From the NCBI GenBank assembly GCA_030024065.1, contig JASEIE010000101.1:1-11291 (forward strand): 11,291 nucleotides of DNA. Direction: 5' to 3'. Both the position numbers and the translations under genes were made by a program. The stretch's first letter is position 1; each line of letters opens with the position of its first letter. Shown in pieces: positions 1 through 6,037 of this stretch. The notes below the pieces were generated by a model that was not told where the DNA came from, made no database searches, and was given only the letters and a program-made list of their open reading frames with translations. The DNA comes from Thermodesulfobacteriota bacterium (GTDB lineage Bacteria > Desulfobacterota > BSN033 > UBA1163).

Positions 1-211
1 ACCCGATCCAACGATCCCGTGCAGCACACTTCAAAGCCGAGGCGGAAAAGCTCAGAAGGGCAATCCATTGATCGCGCCAGGTGGCAACGTACCGGAGAGT
101 TTCGCTGATCTTAGCCAAGGAGCCCAGGTAATGATGCTCCTGCATCAGTTCCTGATAACGCTGCTCTTCGAATGGACGAACGGGCCGGACAAGAATCTCT
201 CCCAAATTCAA
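1..211 (-). CDS. DUF4338 (DruA-like / ISAs1-associated) protein, N-terminal part, cut by window edge
   Basis: Seventy leftward codons are open from a TTG at 211 to the window edge. The translation has the hallmark N-terminus of DUF4338 proteins: GEILVRPVRPFEEQRYQELM, then HHYLGSLAKISETLRYVATW, then a LLSFSASALKCAARDRWIG segment. In known members this domain either stands alone, occurs as DruA of the Druantia anti-phage system, or is fused in front of an ISAs1-type DDE transposase; which one applies cannot be seen because the rest lies outside the window. TTG at 211 is chosen because GGAGG lies 8 bases upstream; a GTG at 241 is in frame but has no such site. A good promoter lies just upstream (247-275). 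The visible part has no stop or frameshift, so it looks intact as far as it goes. Family call is confident; mobile element versus defence role is undecided. Confidence 0.85.
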   Translation of the reverse strand, partial: MNLGEILVRPVRPFEEQRYQELMQEHHYLGSLAKISETLRYVATWRDQWIALLSFSASALKCAARDRWIG

Positions 212-246
212 AACGTCACCCTCCGAATGAAGTATAACCACGTTCC

Positions 247-275
247 TTTATAACTCATCTGGAGACGGTTGTCCA
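247..275 (-). promoter_or_regulatory. sigma-70-type promoter of the DUF4338 gene
   Basis: On the minus strand, TGGACA (270-275) and TATAAA (247-252) are separated by exactly 17 bases. Each box matches the consensus at five of six positions. It sits about 36 bases upstream of the chosen TTG start, so it fits as the gene's own promoter. Confidence 0.55.
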
Positions 276-351
276 GTTTTTCTTGCAACAAGTGGATTCA
301 TTTAAAGTTTCGAGGTAGAATGAATTCACCCTGGAGCCCTCCCATTTTTTC

Positions 352-381
352 TTGACAATTATTCATACATCCTGGTATGGT
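352..381 (+). promoter_or_regulatory. sigma-70-type promoter of the DUF3617 gene
   Basis: A perfect TTGACA (352-357) is followed after 18 bases by TATGGT (376-381), four of six matches to the -10 consensus. The predicted start of transcription is about 30 bases before the ATG at 421. It diverges from the DUF4338 promoter on the other strand. Confidence 0.55.
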
Positions 382-420
382 TAGCCAATTTCTTTGGAAA
401 AGACTATTTGGGAGGATCAT

Positions 421-858
421 ATGAAAGCAAAGTATTTTTGTTTGCCTCTCGGGATTATGTTCTGTGTCGGAGTGTTTTTTGTTCCTACGCAAGCCCGGGC
501 AATCGATATGAAGGAAGGCATGTGGGAACATACGATGGAAGTGAAGATGGAGGGTATGCCCGGGGTTCCTGCCATGCCCTTTACAACGACGCAGTGTATG
601 ACGAAGAAGGATCTTGTTCCCCAGTCGTCGGAGAATAAGGGGAACTGCAAGATCCTTGAACAGAAAATTACCGGCAATAAGGTGGTTTGGAAGGCTAAGT
701 GCACGGAGAAAGATTCGGTCATTGAGAGTGAAGGGGATATCACTTACAATGGGACCACCTATTCGGGAAGCCAGAAGACGAAAATCACGGAGAAGGGCGG
801 ACAGGTGATGAACTCAACGGCAAAGATGAAGGGTCGCCGCATCGGGGACTGCAAGTAA
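421..858 (+). CDS. DUF3617 family secreted protein
   Basis: A 145-residue protein. Residues 1-27 form a signal peptide: KAK at the start, a hydrophobic core (residues 5-22), and an ARA cleavage motif ending at residue 27. The mature part matches DUF3617: a KEGMWEHTMEVKMEGMPG opening, QCMTKKDLVPQ (58-68), NCKI, KCTEK, and the typical GRRIGDCK end. Mature cysteines at 59, 76, 94 and 144 are the usual four and probably form two disulfides in the periplasm. The molecular function of DUF3617 is unknown. The ATG at 421 is preferred to the in-frame ATG at 394 because GGGAGG lies 5-6 bases before it and the signal peptide begins there. It appears to be a single-gene unit with its own promoter (352-381). 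Confidence 0.85.
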   Translation: MKAKYFCLPLGIMFCVGVFFVPTQARAIDMKEGMWEHTMEVKMEGMPGVPAMPFTTTQCMTKKDLVPQSSENKGNCKILEQKITGNKVVWKAKCTEKDSVIESEGDITYNGTTYSGSQKTKITEKGGQVMNSTAKMKGRRIGDCK

Positions 859-1200
859 TGCGTCAGCAGGCCAATGAAGACCGCATATTTGCACCGTTGC
901 CCTTATCCTCGCTCTGCATGATGGGAAGCAATAACATTGGAAAAGGCACCGGCAATCGGGCCTTCTAATAATCGGGGGTACCAACCAGGGTTTTACCCAA
1001 CGTGGAAGTCTTTGTGAGGTACTCCACGTGCCCCTCACTCGCTAGAGATGAAAGCGCAGGGCAGGACTTGTCCTACGTTCATAAGTCTGAAGTTTTCCCC
1101 GGGACTGTTGACTTTTCCTTAAGAGGAAAATGGGATACGACAGCGGGTCTGAGAGAGATAACGTAGATCCGGGAGGCAAATTTTGCTTAAAGGAGGGAAT
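859..1200. other. 342-base intergenic region with one hairpin and the OmpA-gene promoter
   Basis: No convincing gene is seen on either strand. An inverted repeat with arms ACGTGGA (1000-1006) and TCCACGT (1023-1029), extendable by two pairs past a bulge, could form a hairpin. It has no following T-run, so it is not a typical rho-independent terminator. The putative promoter and dyad of the next gene lie at 1108-1136, and AGGAGG at 1191-1196 serves the start at 1201. Confidence 0.5.
1108..1136 (+). promoter_or_regulatory. weak promoter with a dyad operator for the OmpA-like gene
   Basis: TTGACT (1108-1113) and a weak TGGGAT (1131-1136) are spaced by 17 bases. The spacer is filled by an inverted repeat with 7-base arms, TTTTCCT (1113-1119) and AGGAAAA (1124-1130), around TAAG. 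A dyad placed between the -35 and -10 boxes is a classical position for a repressor or a MerR-type activator. The -10 match is poor, so the promoter itself is uncertain. Confidence 0.35.
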
Positions 1201-2058
1201 ATGGGCAACGAGACAAAAAAAGTCTGGAGGATCGGCCTTATTTATCTCATCGTTTTTGGAGCGTTCTCTATGGCAGGGGCTCAATCTGAATTCAAGGACA
1301 CACCCTATTTTACCGGGATGCCGAGCCATAAGATTATTGAGGCATCAGATCAAGAGTTCGCTGATTACCGTTTTTATAACGGCAAGAATTGCACTACAAT
1401 TGAGGGGAAAAAGTATTTCAGGGCGTATACCTTAAAAGAAAGCGCAAAGCAGTCCAGCGAGCTTCAGATTTCACGAAACTATTCGAATTCCGTCAAGAGT
1501 ATGGGAGGCACCATTGTATTCGAGGGGCAGTGTTCGGGCGCTGACTGCGCGGAAAACTGCGGCGGTCGTATGATGGTTGGAAAGGTCACGAAGGGAGGCA
1601 ATGAGCTTTGGATTGAGGTGGCGCCTTTCAATGATGGGAATGATTACTACCTAACTGTCGTGGCTAAGGAGGCCATGAAACAGGACGTCACGGCAAGTGA
1701 CATGTTCGATGCCCTCAACCGTGAGGGGCATATTGCCCTTTACATAAACTTTGATACCGGCAAGTCAACCATTAAACCTGAATCCAGGTCAATTATTGCC
1801 CAGATCGTTCAGATGCTGAAAGCTAACCCTAAACTGAATATAAGTGTGGAAGGGCATACAGACAATGTGGGTAACCCGAAGTCGAACAAGACGCTCTCCG
1901 ATGAACGGGCAAAGGCAGTCGTTGCAGCCATAGTCGCCCAGGGCGTTGATGCAAAACGCCTAAGTACAGCAGGTCATGGACAGGAAAAGCCCATTGCTGA
2001 CAACAAGACAGAAGAAGGCAGGGCCAAGAACCGAAGGGTTGAGTTGGTGAAAAAGTAA
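1201..2058 (+). CDS. OmpA family protein (C-terminal peptidoglycan-binding domain)
   Basis: A 285-residue exported protein. Residues 8-28 are a signal peptide ending in a MAGAQ cleavage region; no lipobox cysteine is present. Residues 30-170 form a domain with a cysteine cluster (C64, C111, C116, C120) that I cannot name. Residues 178-285 are an OmpA C-terminal domain: YINFDTGKSTIKPES, the VEGHTDNVG loop (217-224, with Asp221) and GRAKNRRVEL (273-282, with Arg278/279). Asp and Arg at these positions bind the diaminopimelate of peptidoglycan in known members. The protein therefore likely tethers the envelope to the cell wall from the periplasm; no beta-barrel is evident in the N-terminal part. 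The ATG at 1201 is chosen over an in-frame TTG at 1183 because AGGAGG (1191-1196) lies 4 bases before the ATG. It appears to be monocistronic. Confidence 0.88.
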   Translation: MGNETKKVWRIGLIYLIVFGAFSMAGAQSEFKDTPYFTGMPSHKIIEASDQEFADYRFYNGKNCTTIEGKKYFRAYTLKESAKQSSELQISRNYSNSVKSMGGTIVFEGQCSGADCAENCGGRMMVGKVTKGGNELWIEVAPFNDGNDYYLTVVAKEAMKQDVTASDMFDALNREGHIALYINFDTGKSTIKPESRSIIAQIVQMLKANPKLNISVEGHTDNVGNPKSNKTLSDERAKAVVAAIVAQGVDAKRLSTAGHGQEKPIADNKTEEGRAKNRRVELVKK

Positions 2059-2095
2059 GGGAACCGTGTTAATGGTAACGTTGTTTTCTATTTTG

Positions 2096-2343
2096 CTAAT
2101 TTCCGCAAAGAATGAGGGGCAGGCAATCGTAATAAAGTATTTCTTTTCCTGATTTAGTCTTTCTCAAATTCTCGATCACTTCCCTGAAAAGCTGGTCTTT
2201 ACAAGGTTAGTCTTCGACTCCAATCCTTTATGCCTGCTTCAATTAACCTTAGAAGTTGATCATTTGCCACACCAGACAGGTATACCGTGATCGTCGACCT
2301 GTTTGCGGATCAACGCTGCGAGATAATCAGAGACCTTGCCCAT
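2096..2343 (-). pseudogene. candidate gene remnant; N-terminus resembles PglZ-type proteins
   Basis: An ATG at 2343, with AGGAAG five bases upstream, opens a 27-codon frame ending at 2260: it begins MGKVSDYLAALIRKQVDDHG and continues IPVWC. The pattern DYL..LI.KQV.DHG..VW resembles the N-terminus of PglZ-domain proteins from phage-defence loci, where the next residues are usually YDP. Here the frame stops two residues after VWCG. Further open stretches follow in shifted phases, notably a frame from 2206 to 2096 containing LFREVIENLRKTKSGKEILY. This is most simply a decayed gene or several fragments. The PglZ resemblance comes from memory of the family and is weak; it could also be chance. Confidence 0.25.
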
Positions 2344-2389
2344 TGTTGCTTCCTGTCCAACCCAATGCTGCTCAGTTAGGCAAAGAACG

Positions 2390-2487
2390 TTCACCCTGAG
2401 CCTGTCGAAGGGTGAGTAGCTGCGCCGTTCATGCTTCGACAGAGCCTGTCCTGAGCGAAATCGAAGGAAGGGCTCAGTACGAACGGC
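2390..2487. repeat. REP-like palindromic repeat pair
   Basis: The first unit has arms TCACCCT (2391-2397) and AGGGTGA (2409-2415) around GAGCCTGTCGA. The second has outer arms GCCGTTC (2424-2430) and GAACGGC (2481-2487), with nested CTTCGA/TCGAAG and GAGCCTGTCCTGAGC-type cores. These core words (GAGCCTGTCGAA, CGTTC...GAACG) are typical of dispersed intergenic palindromes seen in many proteobacterial and environmental genomes. Function is unknown; no coding is involved. Confidence 0.65.
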
Positions 2488-2548
2488 TTAAATGAACCGC
2501 ACTGTCCATACAATTATGCACTGATTAGTAAGTTACAGCTTATCCCGT

Positions 2549-2953
2549 TCAAAGGGATTCTTTTATCACTTTTACTGCCCAACTCACGACAAGTTCCGCC
2601 TGACGAAGCGCCTCACGGTATTCCTCAACTGTTACCGGCTCACTCAGACCGGGGTACCTAGCCTCCCACGCGTAAGAAGTCAGCAGAGCGGCCTCCATAA
2701 CTTCGCCCGGTACGGAGATGCCCTCATTCTTAAGCCCTGTGATTAACTCATCCAGGTCATGGGTATACCGAAAACGTTTGCCACAGTGCTGGTATATGGC
2801 TTTAATGGCCTTTTCCGCAGCCTGCTGAGCATGGAAACAGAGATCCTCATAGAAGGCCCCCTCAGGCAAAAGGGCCCGGGCAAGGGCCAGATCGCCTTCA
2901 GCCCTCGCCAGCCAATCCTCCGCCGAACCCGGCACCGGCCTATCCTGCGGCAT
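2549..2953 (-). CDS. HEPN domain protein (HEPN/MNT module)
   Basis: A 134-residue protein with the HEPN fold pattern: AEDWLARAEGDLALARALL (11-29), CFHAQQAAEKAIKAIY (39-54), THDLDELI (64-71) and YAWEARYPG (94-102). In known HEPN/MNT pairs the HEPN protein is an RNase toxin and the partner nucleotidyltransferase inactivates it by adding AMP. The catalytic R-X4-6-H of active HEPN RNases is not in its usual C-terminal place; that position carries Arg99-Tyr-Pro. The only R-X4-H is Arg60 to His65, before the THDL motif. It may thus be a non-RNase HEPN of the PF05168 type. GGAGGTG six bases before the ATG fixes the start, and the first 14 bases overlap the end of the MNT gene, so the two are translationally coupled. 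Confidence 0.85.
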   Translation of the reverse strand: MPQDRPVPGSAEDWLARAEGDLALARALLPEGAFYEDLCFHAQQAAEKAIKAIYQHCGKRFRYTHDLDELITGLKNEGISVPGEVMEAALLTSYAWEARYPGLSEPVTVEEYREALRQAELVVSWAVKVIKESL

Positions 2954-3266
2954 TGTACACCTCCCGTCCTTCTTCGAGGGCCGGTTTGATCACGAGCGAT
3001 GGATTTTCTCCGAACTCTTTGACGTCGCTTTCGGTCACAACGATTACATCTTTTGCGATGCCAAGCCCCGAGAGAGCGCGAAAAGCTTTGCGTGAGGCAT
3101 CCCGGCGGCGGGTCCCGTCCGGGACGACGATCAGCAAATCCACGTCGCTCCCCGGCCCCATTTCTCCCCGGGCGGCAGAGCCGAAAAGAACCACCCGAAC
3201 CGGATGAACGGCGCTTGTAACGCGCCTCACGATCTCGTCAACAACTTTAGTATCTAAGGCTTTCAT
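2940..3266 (-). CDS. MNT-type nucleotidyltransferase domain protein, HEPN partner
   Basis: A 108-residue minimal nucleotidyltransferase. It shows the family signature VVLFGSAARGEMGPGSDVDL: Gly29-Ser30 and the metal-binding pair Asp41 and Asp43; a third acidic residue is Asp73 in AKDVIVV. These are the residues needed for nucleotidyl transfer, so the enzyme looks catalytically complete. In characterised HEPN/MNT systems the MNT protein acts as antitoxin by AMPylating the HEPN toxin, and that is the inferred role. It is the first gene of a two-gene unit and overlaps the HEPN start by 14 bases. A GGGGG-rich site about 8 bases before the ATG serves as ribosome binding site. No obvious promoter was picked out in the 247 bases upstream. 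Confidence 0.88.
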   Translation of the reverse strand: MKALDTKVVDEIVRRVTSAVHPVRVVLFGSAARGEMGPGSDVDLLIVVPDGTRRRDASRKAFRALSGLGIAKDVIVVTESDVKEFGENPSLVIKPALEEGREVYNAAG

Positions 3267-3391
3267 GGCTTTTCCCCCTTATCCGGCGTATCGCTGCTTG
3301 TCAGGTTTGGTTCAAATACCTCTTCACTCAAAAGGAATTATCCCTTTCCTATCTGGGCTCCGGCTTTCGCCGTGTAAAGGCAGATGGCGTG

Positions 3392-3509
3392 TCAGGCATT
3401 GAAAGATGAATCAAGGTCAAAGACGGTTTTAAATAATTTCTTCTCGGAAACTATCTTCTCTTTCAATCTCATAGATATCTTGCTCGGTTATTTTAGAACA
3501 ATCCAATTC
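3392..3509 (-). other. short coding-like fragments between the two toxin-antitoxin modules
   Basis: Two overlapping minus-strand frames follow the CopG-like gene. One (TTG at 3506 to stop at 3429, 25 codons) contains ITEQDIYEIEREDSFREE; the other (ATG at 3472 to stop at 3392, 26 codons) contains KKLFKTVFDLDSSFNA. Neither has a convincing ribosome binding site. The first has the charged composition of a real protein and may be the stub of a lost gene. I do not recognise it. Confidence 0.2.
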
Positions 3510-3513
3510 CTAA

Positions 3514-3777
3514 TTAAGTCATACGGCTTTTTTCTTTTGTCAGGTGTTCTTTAATCCACATTCGTAGAAGGGAGGTGTAGCTTAATCCTTTACGCTGAGC
3601 GATAATCCCAACCGATTTAATATCATCCGGATCGAGCCTTATTGCAATTGCCTTCTTCGGTTTTTTTATGAATCTTATCTCCGTTTCTTTTGTATCCCTG
3701 TAATAGTCTCCAAAGCTATGAGTCTCCCAGAACCTTGCGGCTTCCTCATCGGTCTTAAATTTTGATATTTTTTTCAT
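3514..3777 (-). CDS. CopG/BrnA-like ribbon-helix-helix antitoxin
   Basis: An 87-residue protein. The N-terminal part has KFKTDEEAARFWETHSFGDY (7-26), the usual opening of the CopG antitoxin family (PF12441-like), in which this segment binds the toxin. Residues 41-80 form a ribbon-helix-helix DNA-binding domain: KKAIAIRLDPDDIKSVGIIA followed by RKGLSYTSLLRMWIKEHL. It starts two bases after the stop of the BrnT-like gene, with AGAGGTAA about 7 bases before its ATG, inside the toxin's end. Toxin-first order and tight spacing match BrnT/BrnA modules. By analogy the antitoxin, alone or with the toxin, should repress the promoter at 4106-4134. The protein looks complete. Confidence 0.85.
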   Translation of the reverse strand: MKKISKFKTDEEAARFWETHSFGDYYRDTKETEIRFIKKPKKAIAIRLDPDDIKSVGIIAQRKGLSYTSLLRMWIKEHLTKEKSRMT

Positions 3778-3779
3778 AA

Positions 3780-4061
3780 TTATTTACCTCTTGTCTTGAA
3801 ATAGGTCTTCTCCCATTCGTTCATATCTCTTGCTGTGACAACCCTTACCTCTCCTTGTCTTATAAATCTGACTACAACAAAAAGAAATCTTCCAGAATAA
3901 GTTCTTCCAAAAACATAATGAAGGTCTTCCCTGCCTGACCTGATAAATGGAATGTCATACTCATTGAAACATACTTCTTCTACCTCTTGGGGTCTGATCC
4001 CATGTCGGGCAATATGATCTGTGCTTTTATCTGTCCACCTGATAGAGGTTATATTTTTCAT
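3780..4061 (-). CDS. BrnT family toxin (RelE-like ribonuclease)
   Basis: A 93-residue protein with the BrnT family pattern (PF04365): DHIARHGIRPQEVEEVCFNE (15-34), the HYVFGRTYSGRFLFVVVRF strand pair (48-66) and the C-terminal VVTARDMNEWEKTYF (74-88). BrnT toxins have a RelE-like fold and cut RNA, halting translation. The CopG-like antitoxin gene follows after two bases. The ATG has only a poor ribosome binding site of its own; instead its ATG overlaps, as ATGA, the stop of an 8-codon leader ORF that does have a good site (GAGGTG). Toxin translation may therefore depend on leader translation. The protein looks complete. Confidence 0.85.
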   Translation of the reverse strand: MKNITSIRWTDKSTDHIARHGIRPQEVEEVCFNEYDIPFIRSGREDLHYVFGRTYSGRFLFVVVRFIRQGEVRVVTARDMNEWEKTYFKTRGK

Positions 4062-4084
4062 TCCACGCTTTCATGCCTATCCAT
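4058..4084 (-). CDS. 8-codon leader ORF overlapping the BrnT start
   Basis: ATG at 4084 opens MDRHESVE and a TGA stop whose bases overlap the toxin's ATG (ATGA, 4061-4058). GAGGTG (4090-4095) lies five bases before it, better than anything before the toxin start. It lies immediately after the promoter at 4106-4134, so it would be the first thing translated on the mRNA. The peptide is not recognised; the likely job is translational coupling. Confidence 0.45.
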   Translation of the reverse strand: MDRHESVE

Positions 4085-4105
4085 ATGATCACCTCAGATA
4101 AAATA

Positions 4106-4134
4106 AGGATAAATAAACGTATTACATTTGTCAA
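4106..4134 (-). promoter_or_regulatory. sigma-70-type promoter of the BrnT/CopG-like operon
   Basis: On the minus strand a perfect TTGACA (4129-4134) is followed after 17 bases by TATCCT (4106-4111). The leader ORF begins 22 bases after the -10 box. The spacer contains a short imperfect dyad (AATA and TATT arms, 4112-4123) that could be an operator for the ribbon-helix-helix antitoxin. Confidence 0.65.
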
Positions 4135-4308
4135 TAGGTATCATCCGGTAAAAATACCAACGAATTCTGGGAACGCCATACTCAATTTCACACGGTTTGC
4201 AGAATAGTTTCTTAACAGATAAAAGAATTCGACCAGATTGCCCTGTTGGTCTGAGCTTCAACACATCGGACTTGTTGAAGCTGTAGCAGGTATTCCGCCT
4301 AATTCGCA

Positions 4309-5844
4309 TCACGTGGGATTGGGTATTTGGAATCCATCACAAAAGAAGGGGGCGTGGTTGGAGGTAAATACAGGTGGGTCTCTTCTCAAAATCGATGCGA
4401 TGGCAGGGTGTCTCTTAAATTCCTTGTCTAAGAATTGCCTGATCAAATGCCGGCTCCACCCTTTCGGATGATCGAAACTCGCATAAAGGGAGAGGTCCCC
4501 TTCATAAAAGGTTTTTTTTTCCATCTGCTGGGCCTCGGTCCCGTAGATCGGCATATTGAAGATGGCAAGATTCAGGAAACCAATGCAATCATGATGTTTA
4601 ACGACAAATGCAAGGGTCCTTCGGGCCTCTGTCAGGGCTTCTGCGGGGGTCCCAAACAGAAGATAGACATAGGCGGCAATCCCTGCGTTTTTCAGGTTCT
4701 TTAACGCTGACGAAGCCTCCTCAAGATCGATCCCCTTTTGCAGATCGTCGAGCACAGCCTGGTCTCCCGATTCCAGACCCAGTTTTAACATTACACATCC
4801 TGATCGCTTTAAGGCCAGACAGAAATCCGGGTCGGTGAGATGGCAAGTAATCCTAACAAAGCCATACCATGGCACACCAGGAGGATGTTCAGAGATGGCC
4901 TTCATCAGTGATGGACTGATCGCATTATCCAGCAAATGGATGAGAACCGGTTGATGTCTATCCGCCAGGCGAAGAAGATCGCTGATTACCTCCTCAACAG
5001 GAATAGCAAGATAAGGATTTCCCTCGGCCCTTTCCGGACAGAATGAACATCTGTTCCAATAACACCCGCTTGAAGCGCTGTAGGGAAGAATGGGCCCGGG
5101 AGCAAAGTAATCTTTGAGGGGGAAAGAATCATAACTTGGTGCATAAGGAATATCTCCGGCCTCCCTTACCCCCATGAGTGAAAGCAAAGGAACTTCCCCT
5201 GGTCCTGCCACAAGATGATCCACCAGACCCTCAAAAGGATTTTGCCAATGAGGCCTTCTCATCCATGAAGTCACAAGTCCTCCGCCCAACACCAATTTTA
5301 CCCCAGGGTACACCCGTCTGAGAAAACCAATCATTGCAAATGTAGACAGGGCTTGGCTCAAATAGTTCAGCGACAATCCGATAACAGAAGGTTGTTCGCT
5401 TTCTATAAGTTCCATGAGCCGTTTTTGGAAATAGGGAAAGAAGGGATTGTCCTCGGGATTTTCTGCGGCTCTGACAAGATCTGTGCTCCTTGCCGGAGAG
5501 AGTTCTTCGTGTTGATAATTCGCCAAACCTAATCGTACACGACTGCAACGGGCTGATATCTCAAGAAGCCGATTCAGATCCTTGATTGCCCGGCGATAAC
5601 GGTCCTCATTCCTATAAGCGTCCCAACTGTTTAGCGAGATGAGATGTCCGGAAAGATGACGAAGGGCCCGTGAGGTCCAGGTATCGAGTGATACAGGGGG
5701 ATTCTTCAGAAGGCTGAGGAGGCCCTCTAAATTTGCGTCCATAGCCCTGTATCTTACTCCGTGGTGATCCAGGGCGCCGCAGAGTCTGGCGATACCTGCT
5801 GGAGGTTCACACGATTTGGCAACAGGAGGATGGATGAGGATCAT
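4309..5844 (-). CDS. radical SAM protein with N-terminal B12-binding-like region, function unknown
   Basis: A 511-residue protein. Residues 1-60 begin like B12-binding radical SAM enzymes (ILIHPPVAKSCEPPAGIARL), and 150-225 hold VIGLSLNYLSQAL, KLVLGGGLVTSW and VAGPGEVPLL, the usual second half of that Rossmann-like region. The cobalamin-binding DxHxxG motif is absent, so B12 binding is doubtful. The radical SAM core starts at SASSGCYWNRCSFCPE, where Cys261, Cys266 and Cys269 form a CX4CX2C iron-sulfur site instead of the common CX3CX2C. LKLGLESGDQAVLD (353-366) and YVYLLFGTPAE (392-402) are further core segments. The C-terminal 110 residues are unassigned. GAAGG six bases before the ATG supports the start. 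A 26-codon ORF ends nine bases upstream. The substrate is unknown. Confidence 0.85.
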   Translation of the reverse strand: MILIHPPVAKSCEPPAGIARLCGALDHHGVRYRAMDANLEGLLSLLKNPPVSLDTWTSRALRHLSGHLISLNSWDAYRNEDRYRRAIKDLNRLLEISARCSRVRLGLANYQHEELSPARSTDLVRAAENPEDNPFFPYFQKRLMELIESEQPSVIGLSLNYLSQALSTFAMIGFLRRVYPGVKLVLGGGLVTSWMRRPHWQNPFEGLVDHLVAGPGEVPLLSLMGVREAGDIPYAPSYDSFPLKDYFAPGPILPYSASSGCYWNRCSFCPERAEGNPYLAIPVEEVISDLLRLADRHQPVLIHLLDNAISPSLMKAISEHPPGVPWYGFVRITCHLTDPDFCLALKRSGCVMLKLGLESGDQAVLDDLQKGIDLEEASSALKNLKNAGIAAYVYLLFGTPAEALTEARRTLAFVVKHHDCIGFLNLAIFNMPIYGTEAQQMEKKTFYEGDLSLYASFDHPKGWSRHLIRQFLDKEFKRHPAIASILRRDPPVFTSNHAPFFCDGFQIPNPT

Positions 5845-5853
5845 GTCAGTCCT

Positions 5854-5934
5854 TCAGCTCTCCCACTTAAAGGCCGGAGTCTTCTCTCCACAGGAAGAAG
5901 GGAGCGCTACTTCAAATTCTAAGCCTTTGGTCAT
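5854..5934 (-). CDS. candidate 26-residue peptide upstream of the radical SAM gene
   Basis: An ATG at 5934 opens a 26-codon frame whose TGA is nine bases before the radical SAM ATG. It begins MTKGLEFEVALPSSCG and ends FKWES. Its ATG overlaps, as ATGA, the stop of a further upstream open stretch (5931-6023) that ends LTKLKRYLEKR. The ribosome binding site is poor. Tight spacing suggests co-translation with the radical SAM gene. It might be a modified peptide, a leader, or a remnant of a truncated gene; none is proven, and a frame of this length can occur by chance. Confidence 0.3.
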   Translation of the reverse strand: MTKGLEFEVALPSSCGEKTPAFKWES

Positions 5935-6023
5935 CTTTTTTCCAGATATCTCTTGAGCTTAGTTAAGATGTCAGGCTTGACAATTTTTGATTTTAGGCTC
6001 GGGGGATAGTCTGCTGCTTTAAT
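5931..6023 (-). pseudogene. candidate 3' end of a truncated gene next to the MITE
   Basis: Thirty sense codons without a standard start run to a TGA at 5931. The product includes PPSLKSKIVKPDILTKLKRY and ends LEKR, a composition typical of a real C-terminal helix. The open frame begins 15 bases from the left end of the MITE at 6038. No matching N-terminal part is seen beyond the element, so a simple insertion into one gene is not shown. The family is not recognised. Confidence 0.25.
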
Positions 6024-6037
6024 TCAAAGGTTATTAG

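Larger units (their letters stand above)
2059..2548. other. 490-base gap with decayed coding fragments and a palindromic repeat
   Basis: No intact gene is seen. The minus strand between about 2343 and 2096 holds short open frames with protein-like composition in more than one phase, listed as a pseudogene. The part from 2390 to 2487 is a REP-like palindromic repeat. No clear terminator follows the OmpA-like gene. Confidence 0.5.

Noticed and set aside
68..253. Rightward 61-codon open frame
   Set aside because: It is antisense to the DUF4338 gene, which has clear family similarity, a promoter and a ribosome site.
1000..1029. Hairpin after the DUF3617 gene as a terminator
   Set aside because: It lies 140 bases after the stop and has no T-run, so it is described only as a hairpin.
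2059..2100. Short GTTA/TAAC dyad after the OmpA-like gene as terminator
   Set aside because: Arms of four bases only; too weak to support.
4094..4312. Leftward 72-codon frame starting with GTG at the radical SAM stop
   Set aside because: It begins in an overlap with the radical SAM stop, but it has no ribosome site, no recognisable family and runs through the BrnT promoter. A real gene is possible but not supported.
5231..5548. 105-codon leftward frame inside the radical SAM gene
   Set aside because: Same strand, other phase; the radical SAM frame carries all family motifs.
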